A stretch of 64,000 bases of DNA from NCBI GenBank assembly GCA_032717465.1, contig CM064712.1, positions 20,272,717 to 20,336,716 on the forward strand, read 5' to 3'. This document shows positions 1 through 13,810 of this stretch, one piece after another (the first letter of the stretch is position 1; each line of letters begins with the position of its first letter). The notes below the pieces were generated by a model. The model was not told the origin of the DNA, searched no databases, and was given only the letters and a program-made list of their open reading frames with translations. Origin of the DNA: Coenobita brevimanus (Eukaryota; Arthropoda; Malacostraca; Decapoda; Coenobitidae). The position numbers were made by a program, and so were the translations under genes.

Positions 1-537
1 CACCCACCTTCCCTTCTCTTCTGGCCCTCCCTCTCAGCCCCTCTTACTCCAGCGTAACTTGCCGCCCATAAAGGAGCCAGTCTGAGGCACGGGGTACAGG
101 ATGATAGGTGATTATTTATGGCCACGACTGTACACTAGGAGGGGACTTTGGTACATACAGAAATACTAGTATAATATATTGACGAAATTAGAGTGCAGTA
201 GTATGTTAATCATTCAACCTCTTTAGCAGCTATACTATGCACCATCAGGGGACTTTTTACATATGTATACTCTCAAGACTGTTTTATTTCTTCACGACCT
301 CCTTGCATTACCTTCTTAATTTTCTAATACTGATTATGTATTCATTCACATCTGTACGTCCCAGCCACCTTCACACTGCTAACCAGTTTATATTCGTTTC
401 ACGTGTCAGCATCATCCGTAGTCTAATTTTATTTTACATATTCCTCTCCTTTTTTTTTCTCTCTCTCTTGTGGAGCTGGAATTGTATAACACACACAACA
501 GGCACGTAACATACAACACAGATACACACACTTTCTC
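1..537. other. Intergenic, no gene recognised
   Basis: Mixed-composition DNA. A 90-codon open frame at 237-509 has a leucine/phenylalanine/serine-rich composition expected of T-rich DNA and no recognisable motif, so I do not call it a gene. I see no element ends or tandem repeats here. Confidence 0.6.
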
Positions 538-942
538 TGCTAACCATAACAATTTCTGACAGTGTTTAGTCCTCAGCACATGCTGAGTCAAACTACCAAA
601 AACTTTCCCATTATTAAGAAAGAAATATTCCAGGGATAATGAAAAACATCAATATGACGGGAAGAGTAATTACTGGGTGGAAGGCACTGTGATCAACAGG
701 ATAATGAGTTCCAACCACCAATTACCACAGTCTCTGATCCCCACTTAGCTTTGCCCCCTCTTCTCTCCCTCTTGTGCCCTCATTGCAGCCTTCTTCTCTC
801 CTACCATCCCTTCTTAATCTAGTTTCCTCTTTACCCTCCTTTTCCCTTACTACACCTCTCTACTTTCCTACTTACCTTCGTCCCTGCTCTTCACTTTCCT
901 CTCTCTGTCATCCTGTCTATTTTCGCTCTTCGCACCACCTCC

Positions 943-973
<31 letters not shown>
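538..973 (+). repeat. Dispersed repeat of unknown family, copy A, ending in (CT)n
   Basis: The reverse complement of this stretch recurs at 51430-51882. Shared landmarks include CCTCAGCACAT near 571, GGGTGGAAGGCACTGTG near 676, CAGGATAATGAGTTCCAACC near 698 and a pyrimidine-rich tail that runs into a CT repeat (about 945-973) here and a GA repeat there. By eye the central 150 bp are close to 90 percent identical with scattered indels. No coding potential or terminal repeats were seen. It may be a SINE-like or MITE-like family with a simple-repeat tail, but that is a guess. Confidence 0.75.
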
Positions 974-974
<1 letters not shown>

Positions 975-1213
975 CTGATGTTTTTCTTCTCCAATTTCCC
1001 TTTCATTATTTTTCATCTCATAACCATAGGCAACGCTACTCTCTTGCAGCCCTCCATCTGACCAAGCACATACCCCCCACCTCCCTGCACACCTAACCAA
1101 GCGCATAATTATCTGCCTTCATCTCCTCCCCCCCTGTATAGCACAGAGACATTAAAACTCATTAAGGTCAGTGATATAGAAAAGGGAAGTGTGATAAATA
1201 AAAAATTAAAAAA

Positions 1214-1376
1214 GCACCATCATCACTATCTCCATCTTCATCATCATCATCACACCACCACCACCACCACCACCATCATGACCACTGCAACTACCACCAT
1301 CTCTACCACTACCATCATCATCATCATCATCACCACCACCACCTCCACCATCACCACCACCACCACCACCACCACC

Positions 1377-1410
<34 letters not shown>

Positions 1411-1604
1411 TCATCATCACCCCCACTACCACCATCATCATTGCCACCACCATCATCATCAACAACACCACTACCACCATCACCGCCACCACCACCATCA
1501 CCGCCACCACCACCATTATCACCACCACCATAATCACCATCATCATGACCACTTCAACTACCACTATCAACACTACCACTACCATCATCATCATCATCAC
1601 CACC

Positions 1605-1638
<34 letters not shown>

Positions 1639-1862
1639 TCATCATCACCCCCACTACCACTATCATCACTGACACCACCATCATCATCAGCAACACCACT
1701 ACCACCACCACCATCACCGCCACCACCACCACCATCACTACCACCATCATCACCATCATCATGACCACTGCAACTACCACGATCATCACTACCACTACCA
1801 TCATCATCTTCATCACCACCACTACCATCATCATCTTCATCACCACCACTCCCACTAACATC
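1214..1862. repeat. (ACC/ATC)n trinucleotide tract with higher-order structure
   Basis: About 650 bp of CAC, CAT, ACC and ATC triplets kept in one phase. A marker block resembling ATGACCACTGCAACTACCAC recurs near 1276, 1543 and 1761, and runs of (TCA)n followed by CCCCCACTACCAC recur near 1390 and 1620, so the tract grew partly by duplication of units of 200-270 bp. The uninterrupted open frames on both strands (threonine/isoleucine on plus, valine/methionine on minus) are a product of the triplet phase, not genes. Confidence 0.9.
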
Positions 1863-2006
1863 AACGCTACCTTCCACCCCCCGGGGGGACCACAACTCCA
1901 TGTGACCAAATGGGATTTTTATATACCCACGGGTATATATACGTACGAAACCCTGGGTGATGTGCTTCACTGTGTACAGTACAATACATACTAATCCATC
2001 TACTAG

Positions 2007-2350
2007 TTAAGATTACTAGGGCAGGGTACACTGAAATCTCTGAGGATTTTTTTTTTCTTTTCATTATAAAAAAAAAATACTTAAGACACAGCATTCTACC
2101 TATGAAAAGGTGCCAGTTCACTATAAGACACACAACTCTGTGAAATTTCATGACTTTATAGTGAATAGTTTTTGATTTGTGTCTTGAGATTACTGGCTCA
2201 GGTAGCAGTGCAATCTCGGAGAAAAATTACACATTTCTTCTTATCACAAACACTGTATAATTCAGACACAGCATTCTAACAGTCAAAAGGCATTAGTTCA
2301 CCATATGAAACACAACTGTGTGAAATTTCATAACTATAGTTAATATTTTC
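2007..2350. repeat. Tandem duplication, period about 180 bp
   Basis: Two diverged units lie head to tail. The string GACACAGCATTCT occurs at 2085 and 2265, followed in both by an AAAAGG-containing stretch, a GTTCAC block and CTGTGTGAAATTTCAT or a close variant. The upstream parts (GATTACT, GTACACTGAAATCTC versus GCAGTGCAATCTC) also align. No coding potential. Confidence 0.75.
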
Positions 2351-2700
2351 TGAGATTTTCTCCGGAAACGAAATCTCAAAGCCTGGCCAGCTGCCCAACT
2401 CGACAGATGGATACTAGTGATAACAATACCTTCCTTTGACATTGTTAGGTGGAGGGTAAAAATGCCATATAAACAACTGTCTGAATCTCATCCACTACGG
2501 AGCTACAGATACTGATAACATTATGGGGTAAAATGAACTGCTGAATATTCCACTCATATGGTCTTCAGTAATTGAAGATTTTCAACAAGTAGGTACATTT
2601 CTAATTTAGAGTTCACTCACCTGTCATTTCACTAAGTTATGCCCTTTCCTTCCAGGACACCGTATAATACTCTAGACTAGAGCTGTGATTTCGCGAGAAT

Positions 2701-2836
2701 TAAAAGTCAACCGAAGTTGGCTTCTGTTGACTTTTTACGTCATAATGTTGACTTCGGCGCCATTTTCTTGTGCAGGCGAGGACCAAATCCAACATTATGA
2801 CGTCATCAAACTGGACCTGTCCGGTTGACTTCGCCT
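2701..2836. repeat. Imperfect palindrome with CRE-like core
   Basis: The left arm beginning AAAAGTCAACCGAAGTTGG pairs with the right arm ending CCGGTTGACTTCGCC, and inside them ACGTCATAATGTT (2738-2750) pairs with AACATTATGACGT. The arms are about 60 nt with mismatches. The right arm holds TGACGTCA, a CRE/ATF-type octamer. Best read as a small MITE-like or foldback relic; a regulatory role is not shown. Confidence 0.6.
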
Positions 2837-4840
<2,004 letters not shown>

Positions 4841-5092
4841 TACAGTGGGCTCGCACAGTGAGTGAGAGATTGGACGGTCCTGGTTCTTGTGCACTCTGAA
4901 ATCGCGCTCTGAGAATACACACTCTTATGGGAATAATAACATATGGGCCGTACCCCCTCATACCAGGACATTTTTTGGCCTTTAGAGACATAATAATGGT
5001 AAAATTTTTCAGACATTGCACTACATATATAGCTACAATAAAAAAATATGGGCAGTCACCTTAACAACAGTAGACAACAGGCCTGCTGAACT

Positions 5093-7057
5093 TTAATAAC
5101 AGGGGTTCCAAGGCGCGGCAACACTTACAGCACCACACACCCCACCACACCTCCCGCCGCACCAACACTTCCCTCCACAGACTCCTCCTGAGCACCTTCC
5201 CCAGGAGCCTCAGAGTCACTCATTTCGGCCATAAACCCCTCGAAGTCCAATGCTGACACATCTGACATTGCATCCTCTTCATCCTCAACAGGAACAGGAT
5301 CAGACGATGTAGATGGTTCCTTACTTTTACTAACTGTGCATAACTTGTTATGAGCATGTCTCTTCTGTTTATTTCTTGCCTGTGCCTGTCTGTGTAGAAA
5401 TAGAAGACTTTGTCGATACCAACGAGAACTTCCTCCATTCTTAGGTGTCTGACTTCCTGTTCCTTCACCTCTTCCTTGAGCTTATCCACGGCAGCAAGGA
5501 TCTTGCTTATTCTTGATATACACAGCTCTGTCCTCCCCTCCATCACACTAGGCTGCCCGACTTGACTCTGCCTGGCGTCGGGCTCTGTGTCAGCCTCGTC
5601 TGTTCATTGCAAGACTTCCTTGGGAGGCTGTTCCTCAGTAGCAGTGCACTTCCCATATGTCTACCAATGTAACTTCCTTGAAACCTGGTAGAGCTTGTGC
5701 TGCTGTCAGTGTTGCTGCCTCAGCCTCGGCCAGTGGTTGAATGGCCGCGTCGTGGGTTGTGCATAAGTGAGGCACAAGCAGTCGCCATACATGGTTCACC
5801 GTTGAAGGTGTAATCTGGTGTCATGCTTGTAGGAGAAAGTCAACTGTGTCCTTCACTGTGAAACGATGCCAAAATGCCTCAACAGTCAGGTCATCTGTGG
5901 CTGGTCAGGATACAGCTGCTGGTGGAGATGGTACAGGAGCAGGTACCTCATCGAGGTTTTTGTCAAGTTCTTCTTGTAGGGCATGAAGCTCCTCTTGAGT
6001 GTCAGTCTTCCTATGTAGGCAGTCATACACTTGCTTGTGGGATAAATGCTTCACAGTGGCGATCAGTTCTTGATCCAGTGGCTGCATGAGTGACGTTGTC
6101 TGGGGCGGCAGAAACACAACACGACAATCCTCGTGCAGATTTCCTAGGCATGGAGGGTGACTTGGTGCATTGTCCAGCACAAGGAGCATCTTAAATGGGA
6201 TGCCAAGTTCCCGACACTTAGCCCTGGCATCGGGGAGGCAGTGCTTCGTTAACCAGTCTGACATAATGTTCCCGGTCATCCAACTATTTGCAGACTAGTA
6301 CCAGTACACACCACTGCGTCCATGTTCGTGAGGTTTTTCTAGAACATTGGTTGCGAAGCTGTGTGTACAACAGTTGGCCTCATCTTGTGGCTCCGAGATG
6401 GGTTTACAGCAAACATTACCGTCATCTTACACTTCTGGAGCTTGTGACCAGGGGCTTGTTTCTGTTTTTTAGTGATCTAAATTTATTTGGGCATGGCCTT
6501 GTAGTATAATGACGTTTCGTAGATGTAGATCTGGTCCTTGGTGTACTGTCCTTCTTCAAGAAGTGCTCTAAATATTGCAGGATACTCTCTCATGGCCAGC
6601 TAGTCAACTGAGGCGCATTCACCAGACAGTTTGATGTGACGGAGTTCCTTGCATTTCAAAAAACGGTGCAGTCATCCTACCGATGCCTTGAAAGGTTTGT
6701 CCACAGATAACTTGCAAGATGTTGCCTTGTAAAAGAGCTGGGCTTGGTTCCGAATAAATCTGCCATTAAGTGGTACACCTTCCTTCTCCTTCTTCATAAT
6801 GTAGGTGGCAAGATACCGTTCCATAAGTATCATCACACGATTTCCCACCCGGGAATGGTTGTCAAGTTCAGATGCACCATATGTCTTCACAAGTGCCATG
6901 ATGGCATCACAGTTCTTCAAACTGTCCTCACTGTTAATTTAGCCAGTCCCAGGGCTTTCCCAGTAACTGTGTTTCCTTGCCCCTCCTCCTTGAACTCGAT
7001 AACCTCCAACTTGGTTGCATGCGTGAGGAGTTTCCTAACTCTTGGGGCTGGTGGCAT
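5093..7057 (-). pseudogene. Tigger/jerky-like (CENP-B family) transposase, decayed
   Basis: The reading begins at the ATG complementary to 7055-7057 with a short basic leader and a helix-turn-helix region (EFKEEGQGNTVTGKALGLA), then a CENP-B-type DNA-binding stretch (around 6680-6900; GVPLNGRFIRNQAQLFYK), and the DDE core around 5900-6280 with LLVLDNAPSHP (second catalytic D region) and LPPQTTSLMQPLDQ, both hallmarks of pogo/Tigger transposases. An acidic serine-rich tail ends near 5093. Several stops and frameshifts, for example a TGA in the helix-turn-helix region near 6920 and breaks between 6290 and 6670, show it is not functional. It would have bound the terminal repeats and cut and pasted the element. 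Confidence 0.85.
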
Positions 7058-8334
7058 GGTACGGTGAAGGTACAGTCATGAGAAAAACTATCGTTACCCC
7101 CAGCTATATTCGATGAGAAAAGAACGTTACCCGGGCTATGTGGGCGGGTCCTTGCTGTACGCCCCTCCCCTATCTAGTGTTGCCATATCACAATCCCATT
7201 ACAAGAGTTGGAATAATGAGCAAGAATGAGCCATGTGGCGGGGAAATATATAGGACGTGTTTGCGTTACCCTGAGCACCCTAACGGGGATTAATAATGAA
7301 ACTTGCGACGTTTATTATTTTCCTAGTATTCAGCACTTATTATCTATAGAATACAACAAATAAATTATTTTAAAGTGCATTAAATCTATAGGCATCATTT
7401 TTTTTTATATATAATAGTGTAGCAGGGGTGCACGAGTCCATTTGTTGGCTTTAGATGGGTGGTTAAATGCTTCAGATGGATGCTTCAGTTAGTGGCATCC
7501 ATGCGTCGACGTTTAGAGGCTGTTTTGGAATCAGGGGGTGGGTATACAAAATATTAAAGCAATGAGACTGAACACGTATTATTGTTTTCCTTCTACTCAA
7601 AATTTATTGTATGTCGAAAGCAATATATACCATTATTACACTGAAATTTACTAACTTGGCTTGCATCGGCTGAATTACTATCATACGTCTGGCATTGGTG
7701 CACATACTCATTGCCCGTCTGCATGTGTGTTGCTGACTCTGCACCATTCTGTTTTAATGAATTCGGTGCCAGGTAATAAAACATATTTTCTCAATGCACA
7801 GAGGCCAAACGATATAATTAGCTTTTATTACCCCTAGCACAAATTCTAATATCTGTGTCTCACATAACCGACACTGACGGGTTTGCAGCATAAACTTTCC
7901 AGCCTGTCATTCGACAACACTTCGTCGTTGTGTCTTAGTGCATAGCTCTGAAGGGTAACAATAGTTTTTTTATGACTGTACAGTACAGCCTAGGGTGGAA
8001 TAAAAAACAGCAACACGTTGTACACGACAGGTTAGCTGCAGAGAGCGGATATGTACTGTGCACAAGCCTTGTCTGTAACAGTGCGCCCACCACCTCCTGC
8101 CCCAGCTGCGCAGTAGAATGCCCCGGGAATTTCTGCGCATCAGCATCATGACACATGATGATGGATGCGTTGTGTGGGGGGGGGGGTTGCGTACTAATGG
8201 AAAATGGCATTTTTGAGTCACTCCTTGCCTCTACCTCGCATTCTGCGAGCTAACTCGTACATTCAAGGTCTTTGGTTATGATTTTTGGTCACTCGCGCAC
8301 AATGCGATTTGCGCACTCTGAGCTCGCAGAGTAG
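7058..8334. other. Non-coding interior of the pogo/Tigger element
   Basis: No transposase motifs, no further terminal repeats. A run of ten G is present near 8177. Two short minus-strand frames (7935-8221) have low-complexity proline/serine composition and are not called. Confidence 0.5.
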
Positions 8335-8351
8335 GCAAGCCCACTGTAACT

Positions 8352-8364
8352 CTCTCTCTCTCTG

Positions 8365-8404
<40 letters not shown>

Positions 8405-8445
8405 TCTATCTATCTATCTATCTATCTATCTATATATATATATAT
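8352..8445. repeat. (CT)n-(TA)n-(TATC)n-(TA)n compound microsatellite
   Basis: Short CT run, about 36 bp of TA, about 26 bp of TATC tetranucleotide, then TA again, ending exactly where LINE coding sequence begins. Confidence 0.95.
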
Positions 8446-10608
8446 TCCGAACCTGTCAGGGTAACCCGATGGCACTTTGACAGGGCAGACTGGGATGGAT
8501 TTAGAATTTATCTTGCTGATGTTCCATGGCAGTCTTTCTTCTCTAGTGTTTCAAATTCTACCCAGTCCCACATTTGCGACTTAATACTAGCTGGTATGGA
8601 TTTATTCATACCAAGTCAACAATTCACTAAAAGATCAAACTCTCCAAAATGGTTTGATGGCAATTGTGCCAGAGCAACAGCCCAAAAGTCATTAGCATAT
8701 AACTCTTACTTAAAATCAGAAACATCTGAATCACTCTCCCAATTTAAAATTGCTAGAAATCATGCAAAAACTGTATTAAATCTATCTAAATCAAACTTTC
8801 TTCAAAAGCAAGCATCAAAACTACTTAACAACCCTAATGACAATAGAATATTCTGGTCAACTCTTAATTCTTTCAATAATAACTTTAACAAGTCATCTTC
8901 CATTCCCCCACTAAAATCTTCAGATGGCAATATTACAAATGACCCACGTGGGAAAGCAGATATCTTTGCTAGTACCTTTGCAAGAAACTCTACCACAGAT
9001 GATACCAGCCAGAATGTCTTAGTACTGGAACTTGATTCTCCTGAAATTGACCCACTTAAAATACAGACAAGATTCGTAAAATCCATCCTAGACAATTTAC
9101 CTACCAACAAAGCTCCAGGCCCAGATGGAATTCCGCCAATTGTTTTGAAAAAGTGTTCCCCTGAACTTGCCTCTGTCCTAGCCAAATTATTCAGACTATG
9201 CATACGTACTTCTTTATTCCCAAATTCATGGAAAGAAGCCAATATCCACCCAGTTCCGAAGAAAGGAAGTTCGTCTTACCCCTTCAATTACAGACCAATA
9301 GCTGTCACATCTTCTCCTGGTAAGGTATTTGAAACTTTAATTAATAAGCATATTGTTAAACATCTTGAATCCAACAACTTAATTAGTGGTAGACAATACG
9401 GTTTTCGCCACGAAAGATCCACCATTGACATACTCAATCTCTTAACTCATACCGTCCATCAATCAATAGATCTTTTTGGAGAAACTCATGCAGTAGCTCT
9501 TGATATCTCTAAAGCTTTCAACAGAGTATGGCACCGTTCCCTGTTGTCCAAACTCCCTTGCTATGGACTAACGTCTTTTGTTCTTTTGATTTCTTCTTAT
9601 CTTAGTGACAGGAAAATAAGAGTAAAAGTAGATGATGTATATTCGAATTTCCACTCAATTAACGCCGGCGTGCCGCAGGGATCAGTTCTGGCGCCAACCC
9701 TATTTCTGGTTCATATTAATGATCTCTTATCTGTCACTCACAATCCCGTTCATTCATATGCAGATGACTCAACACTACATAGTTCATTCACACTCAGACT
9801 TTCATTTACAAAGTCTAATATCTCTACCTCTCAACTCAGTACAGCCATCTCCATAAATCAAGATCTAGCTACAATCAGTGAATGGGGACAAAACAACCTT
9901 ATCTCTTTTAATGCTAGTAAAACTAAATATATACAGTTTACTAATAGACAGATATTGCCAGATTCGTACATTACCTTCAGTGCTACTAATATTCCCATCT
10001 CCAAAAGTATTGAAATTCTTGGTGTCTCACTTAACAGTGCCCTCAGCTGGACCTCTCATGTCAGATCACTTGCTAAAACCGCCTCAAAGAAACTTGGATT
10101 ATTGTACAGAGTCCGTAACTTCTTCGCCGATGAGCAGTTAGCTATAATTTATAAGAGTCATGTGCGCTCTCAGCTTGAATATTGCTCACCCTTGTGGAAT
10201 GGTTGTGGAGAGGTTGCATTAAGACAACTAGACAAAATTCAGAATAAAGTTGTTAGAATCGTTAACAACCCTGCCATTACATATAAACTACCTCCCCTGC
10301 AAGTATGAAGGAATGTTGCCTCCCTTGCATTATTTTACAGATATTTTTTTGGCAAAAGCTCAGATGAAGTTGCGTCCATGGTGCCACCTCTCCATGCCTT
10401 CCCTCGTGCTACACGGGCATCTGGTAGCGCTCATGATTGGAATGTCACTCAGCCATATTGCAGAACTTCTGCCTATCAGAATTCTTTCATTCCCCGAACT
10501 GCATCTCTCTGGAACTCCCTTCCCCAGAGTTGTTTTCCTCCAAATTTCAACCCACAACTGTTCAAGTCTAACTGTTACAGATATTTTATGAATAGAGGAC
10601 ACCAGTAA
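8446..10608 (+). pseudogene. Reverse transcriptase of Jockey/CR1-group LINE, one terminal frameshift
   Basis: A single frame runs to a stop at 10306-10308; the annotated Met start at 8596 is internal, since the frame is open upstream. Reverse transcriptase motifs are present in order: KAPGPDGIPPIVLKK (about 9110), motif A LDISKAFNRVWH with the catalytic Asp (about 9499), motif B GVPQGSVLAPTLF (about 9666) and motif C YADD (9756-9767). The Asp-to-Asn change in AFNRVWH is outside the catalytic position. After the stop the usual C-terminal stretch (VASLALFYRYF region, then FPRATRASGSAHDWN to [13 protein letters not shown]) continues in another frame to 10608, so one frameshift near 10305 separates them. 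Among the most intact reverse transcriptases of the window. It would copy element RNA into a nicked chromosomal target. Confidence 0.9.
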
Positions 10609-10662
10609 TCTGGTGTATGGATTTTTTTTTTCCCCCATTTGTTTTTCCTTCCTCCGTTCTGT
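8446..10662 (+). mobile_element. Jockey/CR1-group non-LTR retrotransposon, 5'-truncated
   Basis: Coding sequence is open from immediately after the TA repeat, with no endonuclease catalytic motifs, so the element is 5'-truncated within or after the endonuclease. It carries a full reverse transcriptase and C-terminal domain, a short 3' UTR with an 11-T run near 10621, and stops at another TA repeat. Both flanks being TA/CT microsatellites hides any target duplication. Confidence 0.85.
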
Positions 10663-10664
10663 TA

Positions 10665-11585
<921 letters not shown>

Positions 11586-11615
11586 ACAGACAGACAGACA
11601 GACAGACAGATAGAT

Positions 11616-11646
<31 letters not shown>

Positions 11647-11725
11647 AAGACAGGCAGATAGATAGACAGTCAGACAGACAAACAGACACTGGTATGCACT
11701 CTCGCGCATGCGCAGGCACGCGCGC

Positions 11726-11763
<38 letters not shown>
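11586..11763. repeat. (GACA)n/(GATA)n tract followed by (CA)n
   Basis: Imperfect GACA and GATA tetranucleotides run to about 11690, then a GC-rich CGCGCATGCGC stretch, then about 33 bp of CA at 11731-11763. Alternating purine-pyrimidine throughout the right part. Confidence 0.9.
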
Positions 11764-11765
<2 letters not shown>

Positions 11766-11989
11766 ATCTCACGCAGCCCTTATCACTCACTCCATTATTT
11801 CACAAATCATATCCACACTTTAACCACCAGAACTCGCACAGCTCACCTCTAAACACTCAGCCCTCCCACTCACACCACCACCACGACATTCCCACCTCTC
11901 TCACACTCTCACCACCCCCACTCCCATCTCTCCCATACTCGCCTTTCATCACGCACACCCACTGGCACCTTTAATGTATTATCAACATG

Positions 11990-12080
<91 letters not shown>

Positions 12081-12081
12081 A

Positions 12082-12122
<41 letters not shown>

Positions 12123-12290
12123 TCATCCATCTCCTTACTGCCGCCTCCCCCACTTAAACATACCTAATCATCCTCAGTTCCACACCCCCGTCATCAACAA
12201 CCAAGCCTACGCTACACCCTCCCTACCCACGACACCCACACCCACACAGCCACACTCTCACCAGTCTCACCATCCACATCCACGCCACGG
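11764..12290. repeat. CAC/CTC-rich low-complexity tract with internal (TA)n
   Basis: The plus strand is poor in G and rich in CAC, CTCAC and CCA words; a TA repeat of about 130 bp occupies 11992-12120. The same kind of CAC-rich sequence resumes at about 13815-13965, on the far side of the LINE at 12291-13810. Confidence 0.8.
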
Positions 12291-13810
12291 CAATTTTGGC
12301 AAATAGGATTAGAGAACACTTAGAAAGATTTAATCTCATAAATGAAAGTCAACACGGATTCAGGCAAGGACGATCCTGCCTCACAAGCTTGTCATTCTTC
12401 TCGGAGGTCTGTGAGGCAGTAGATAGCGATAAATCTTATGATAGTATTTATCTGGACTTTAGTAAAGCTTTTGATAGGGTCCCACACGAAAGGTTAGTTT
12501 GAAAGGTTCGAGCACACGATATAGACGGCGATATCTTAAAATGGATAGAATCATGGTTGAAAGGACGAAAGCTGAGAGTATTAATAGATGGAACTAAGTC
12601 GGATTGGGCAGTAGTAAGTAGCGGTGTACCACAGGGTTCAGTACTCGGTCCCTTACTATTTACTGTATATATATATGATCTAGACTTAGGAATCACTAGC
12701 AGTGTCAGCATTTTTACCGACGATACAAAAATAAGGCGTATCATTAACTCGACTGACGAGCGTCATAACTTACAAAAGGATCTCGATATATTGTCCAAAT
12801 GGTCCAAAACTTGGCAAATGGAATTTAAAGTTAAAAAAATGTAAAGTACTTAACGTAGGCAAGACCATTGGAAATACTAAATATAGCTTAGATAACAAAG
12901 AAATTAGCAAATAGAAATGCGAGAGAGATCTAGAAGTTATGGTTAGTAACGACCTCAAACCAAGGCAGCAGTGTATTAATGCGAAAAATAAAGCAAATAG
13001 GGTCCTAGGATTTATTTCGAGAAGCGTGCATAAAAAGTCATCAAAAGTATTACTGCAACTTTACCAACTTTATCTAGCATTAGTAAGGCCACATTTAGAC
13101 TACGCTGTACAATTTTGGTGTCCTTACTATAGAATGGATATTAACTAGTTAGATAACGTACAATGAATGACAAAAATGATACATGATGTTCGGAACCTGT
13201 CATATGAAAGACTGAAAAGACTAAGCTTGCACTCACTAGAGAGGCGTAGAGTAAGAGGAGACTTAACTGAGGAGTTTAAGTGGATGAAGGGTATAAATAA
13301 GGGAAATATTAGCAAGGTACTTAAAGTGAGCATACAGGATAGAACTAGAAGTAATGGTTTCAGACTAGAAAAATTCCGTTTCAGTAAGGAAATAGGTAGA
13401 AATTGGTTGGTATTAGAGTAGTAAAAGAATGGAATAAGCTGCCCAGTAAAGTAGTTGCTGCCTCCTCCATTGAGAGTTTCAAGCATAGGCTAGATATGCA
13501 TTTGCCAAATAAGGGGTGGGTATAGAAAAAAAAAATCTTATAACCAATACTAATTCACACTTTTTCCTTTTCAGGTTACACTATCATAGTCTCTATTCTC
13601 CTTTCACACTTTCGTATAAAATGTCCACGCCAGTTATTCTATACTGCCTGCTGTTCTTTCTGACTTTTTCCTGCCGGCTTCGGCTGGAGGGTTTGGAGGG
13701 CGGGAGAGAGCCTTCTTCTTTGCCTTCCTTTTCTCATTCTAGTAGTTCAGTTACTCTTCTAGGAGCTGCCTAGCATGGGTCAAAGGGCCTACTGCAGTTA
13801 TCCTCGTTCT
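12291..13810 (+). mobile_element. CR1/Rex-like non-LTR retrotransposon, 5'-truncated
   Basis: Reverse-transcriptase coding begins abruptly at about 12291 in the fingers/palm region and continues to a stop at 13525, followed by a 3' UTR that includes a GC-rich stretch (CCTGCCGGCTTCGGCTGGAGG, near 13668) and ends near 13810. The element interrupts a CAC-rich low-complexity tract, which gives its approximate limits. No poly(A) tail is visible. Confidence 0.8.
12296..13525 (+). pseudogene. CR1/Rex-like reverse transcriptase fragment, decayed
   Basis: Motif A YLDFSKAFDRVPH lies near 12450, motif B SGVPQGSVLGPLLF near 12620, motif C FTDD near 12713 (the family usually has FADD), then the WSKTWQMEF region near 12800 and the C-terminal stretch VRPHLDYAVQFW near 13085, ending ...HLPNKGWV before the stop. 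Breaks include a TGA near 12500, a frameshift at about 12838, a TAG at 12914 and stops near 13146-13165. The N-terminal endonuclease is absent. Not functional. Confidence 0.88.

Larger units (their letters stand above)
4843..8346 (-). mobile_element. pogo/Tigger-type DNA transposon, complete ends, inactivated
   Basis: The left end CAGTGGGCTCGC (4843-4854) is matched by the inverted right end GCAAGCCCACTG (8335-8346), and both ends are flanked by TA (4841-4842 and 8347-8348), the target duplication of the Tc1/mariner/pogo superfamily. Weaker inverted similarity continues inward (CGCACTCTGA-like blocks on both sides). The transposase remnant lies on the minus strand in the left part; about 1.3 kb between its start and the right end has no recognisable content. 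At 3.5 kb it is longer than a typical Tigger, so an internal insertion in that part is possible. Confidence 0.85.

Noticed and set aside
1191..1994. Long open frames of threonine/isoleucine (plus) and valine/methionine or Gly/Asp (minus)
   Set aside because: Direct translation of an in-phase trinucleotide repeat; open on both strands for the same reason, with no unique domain.
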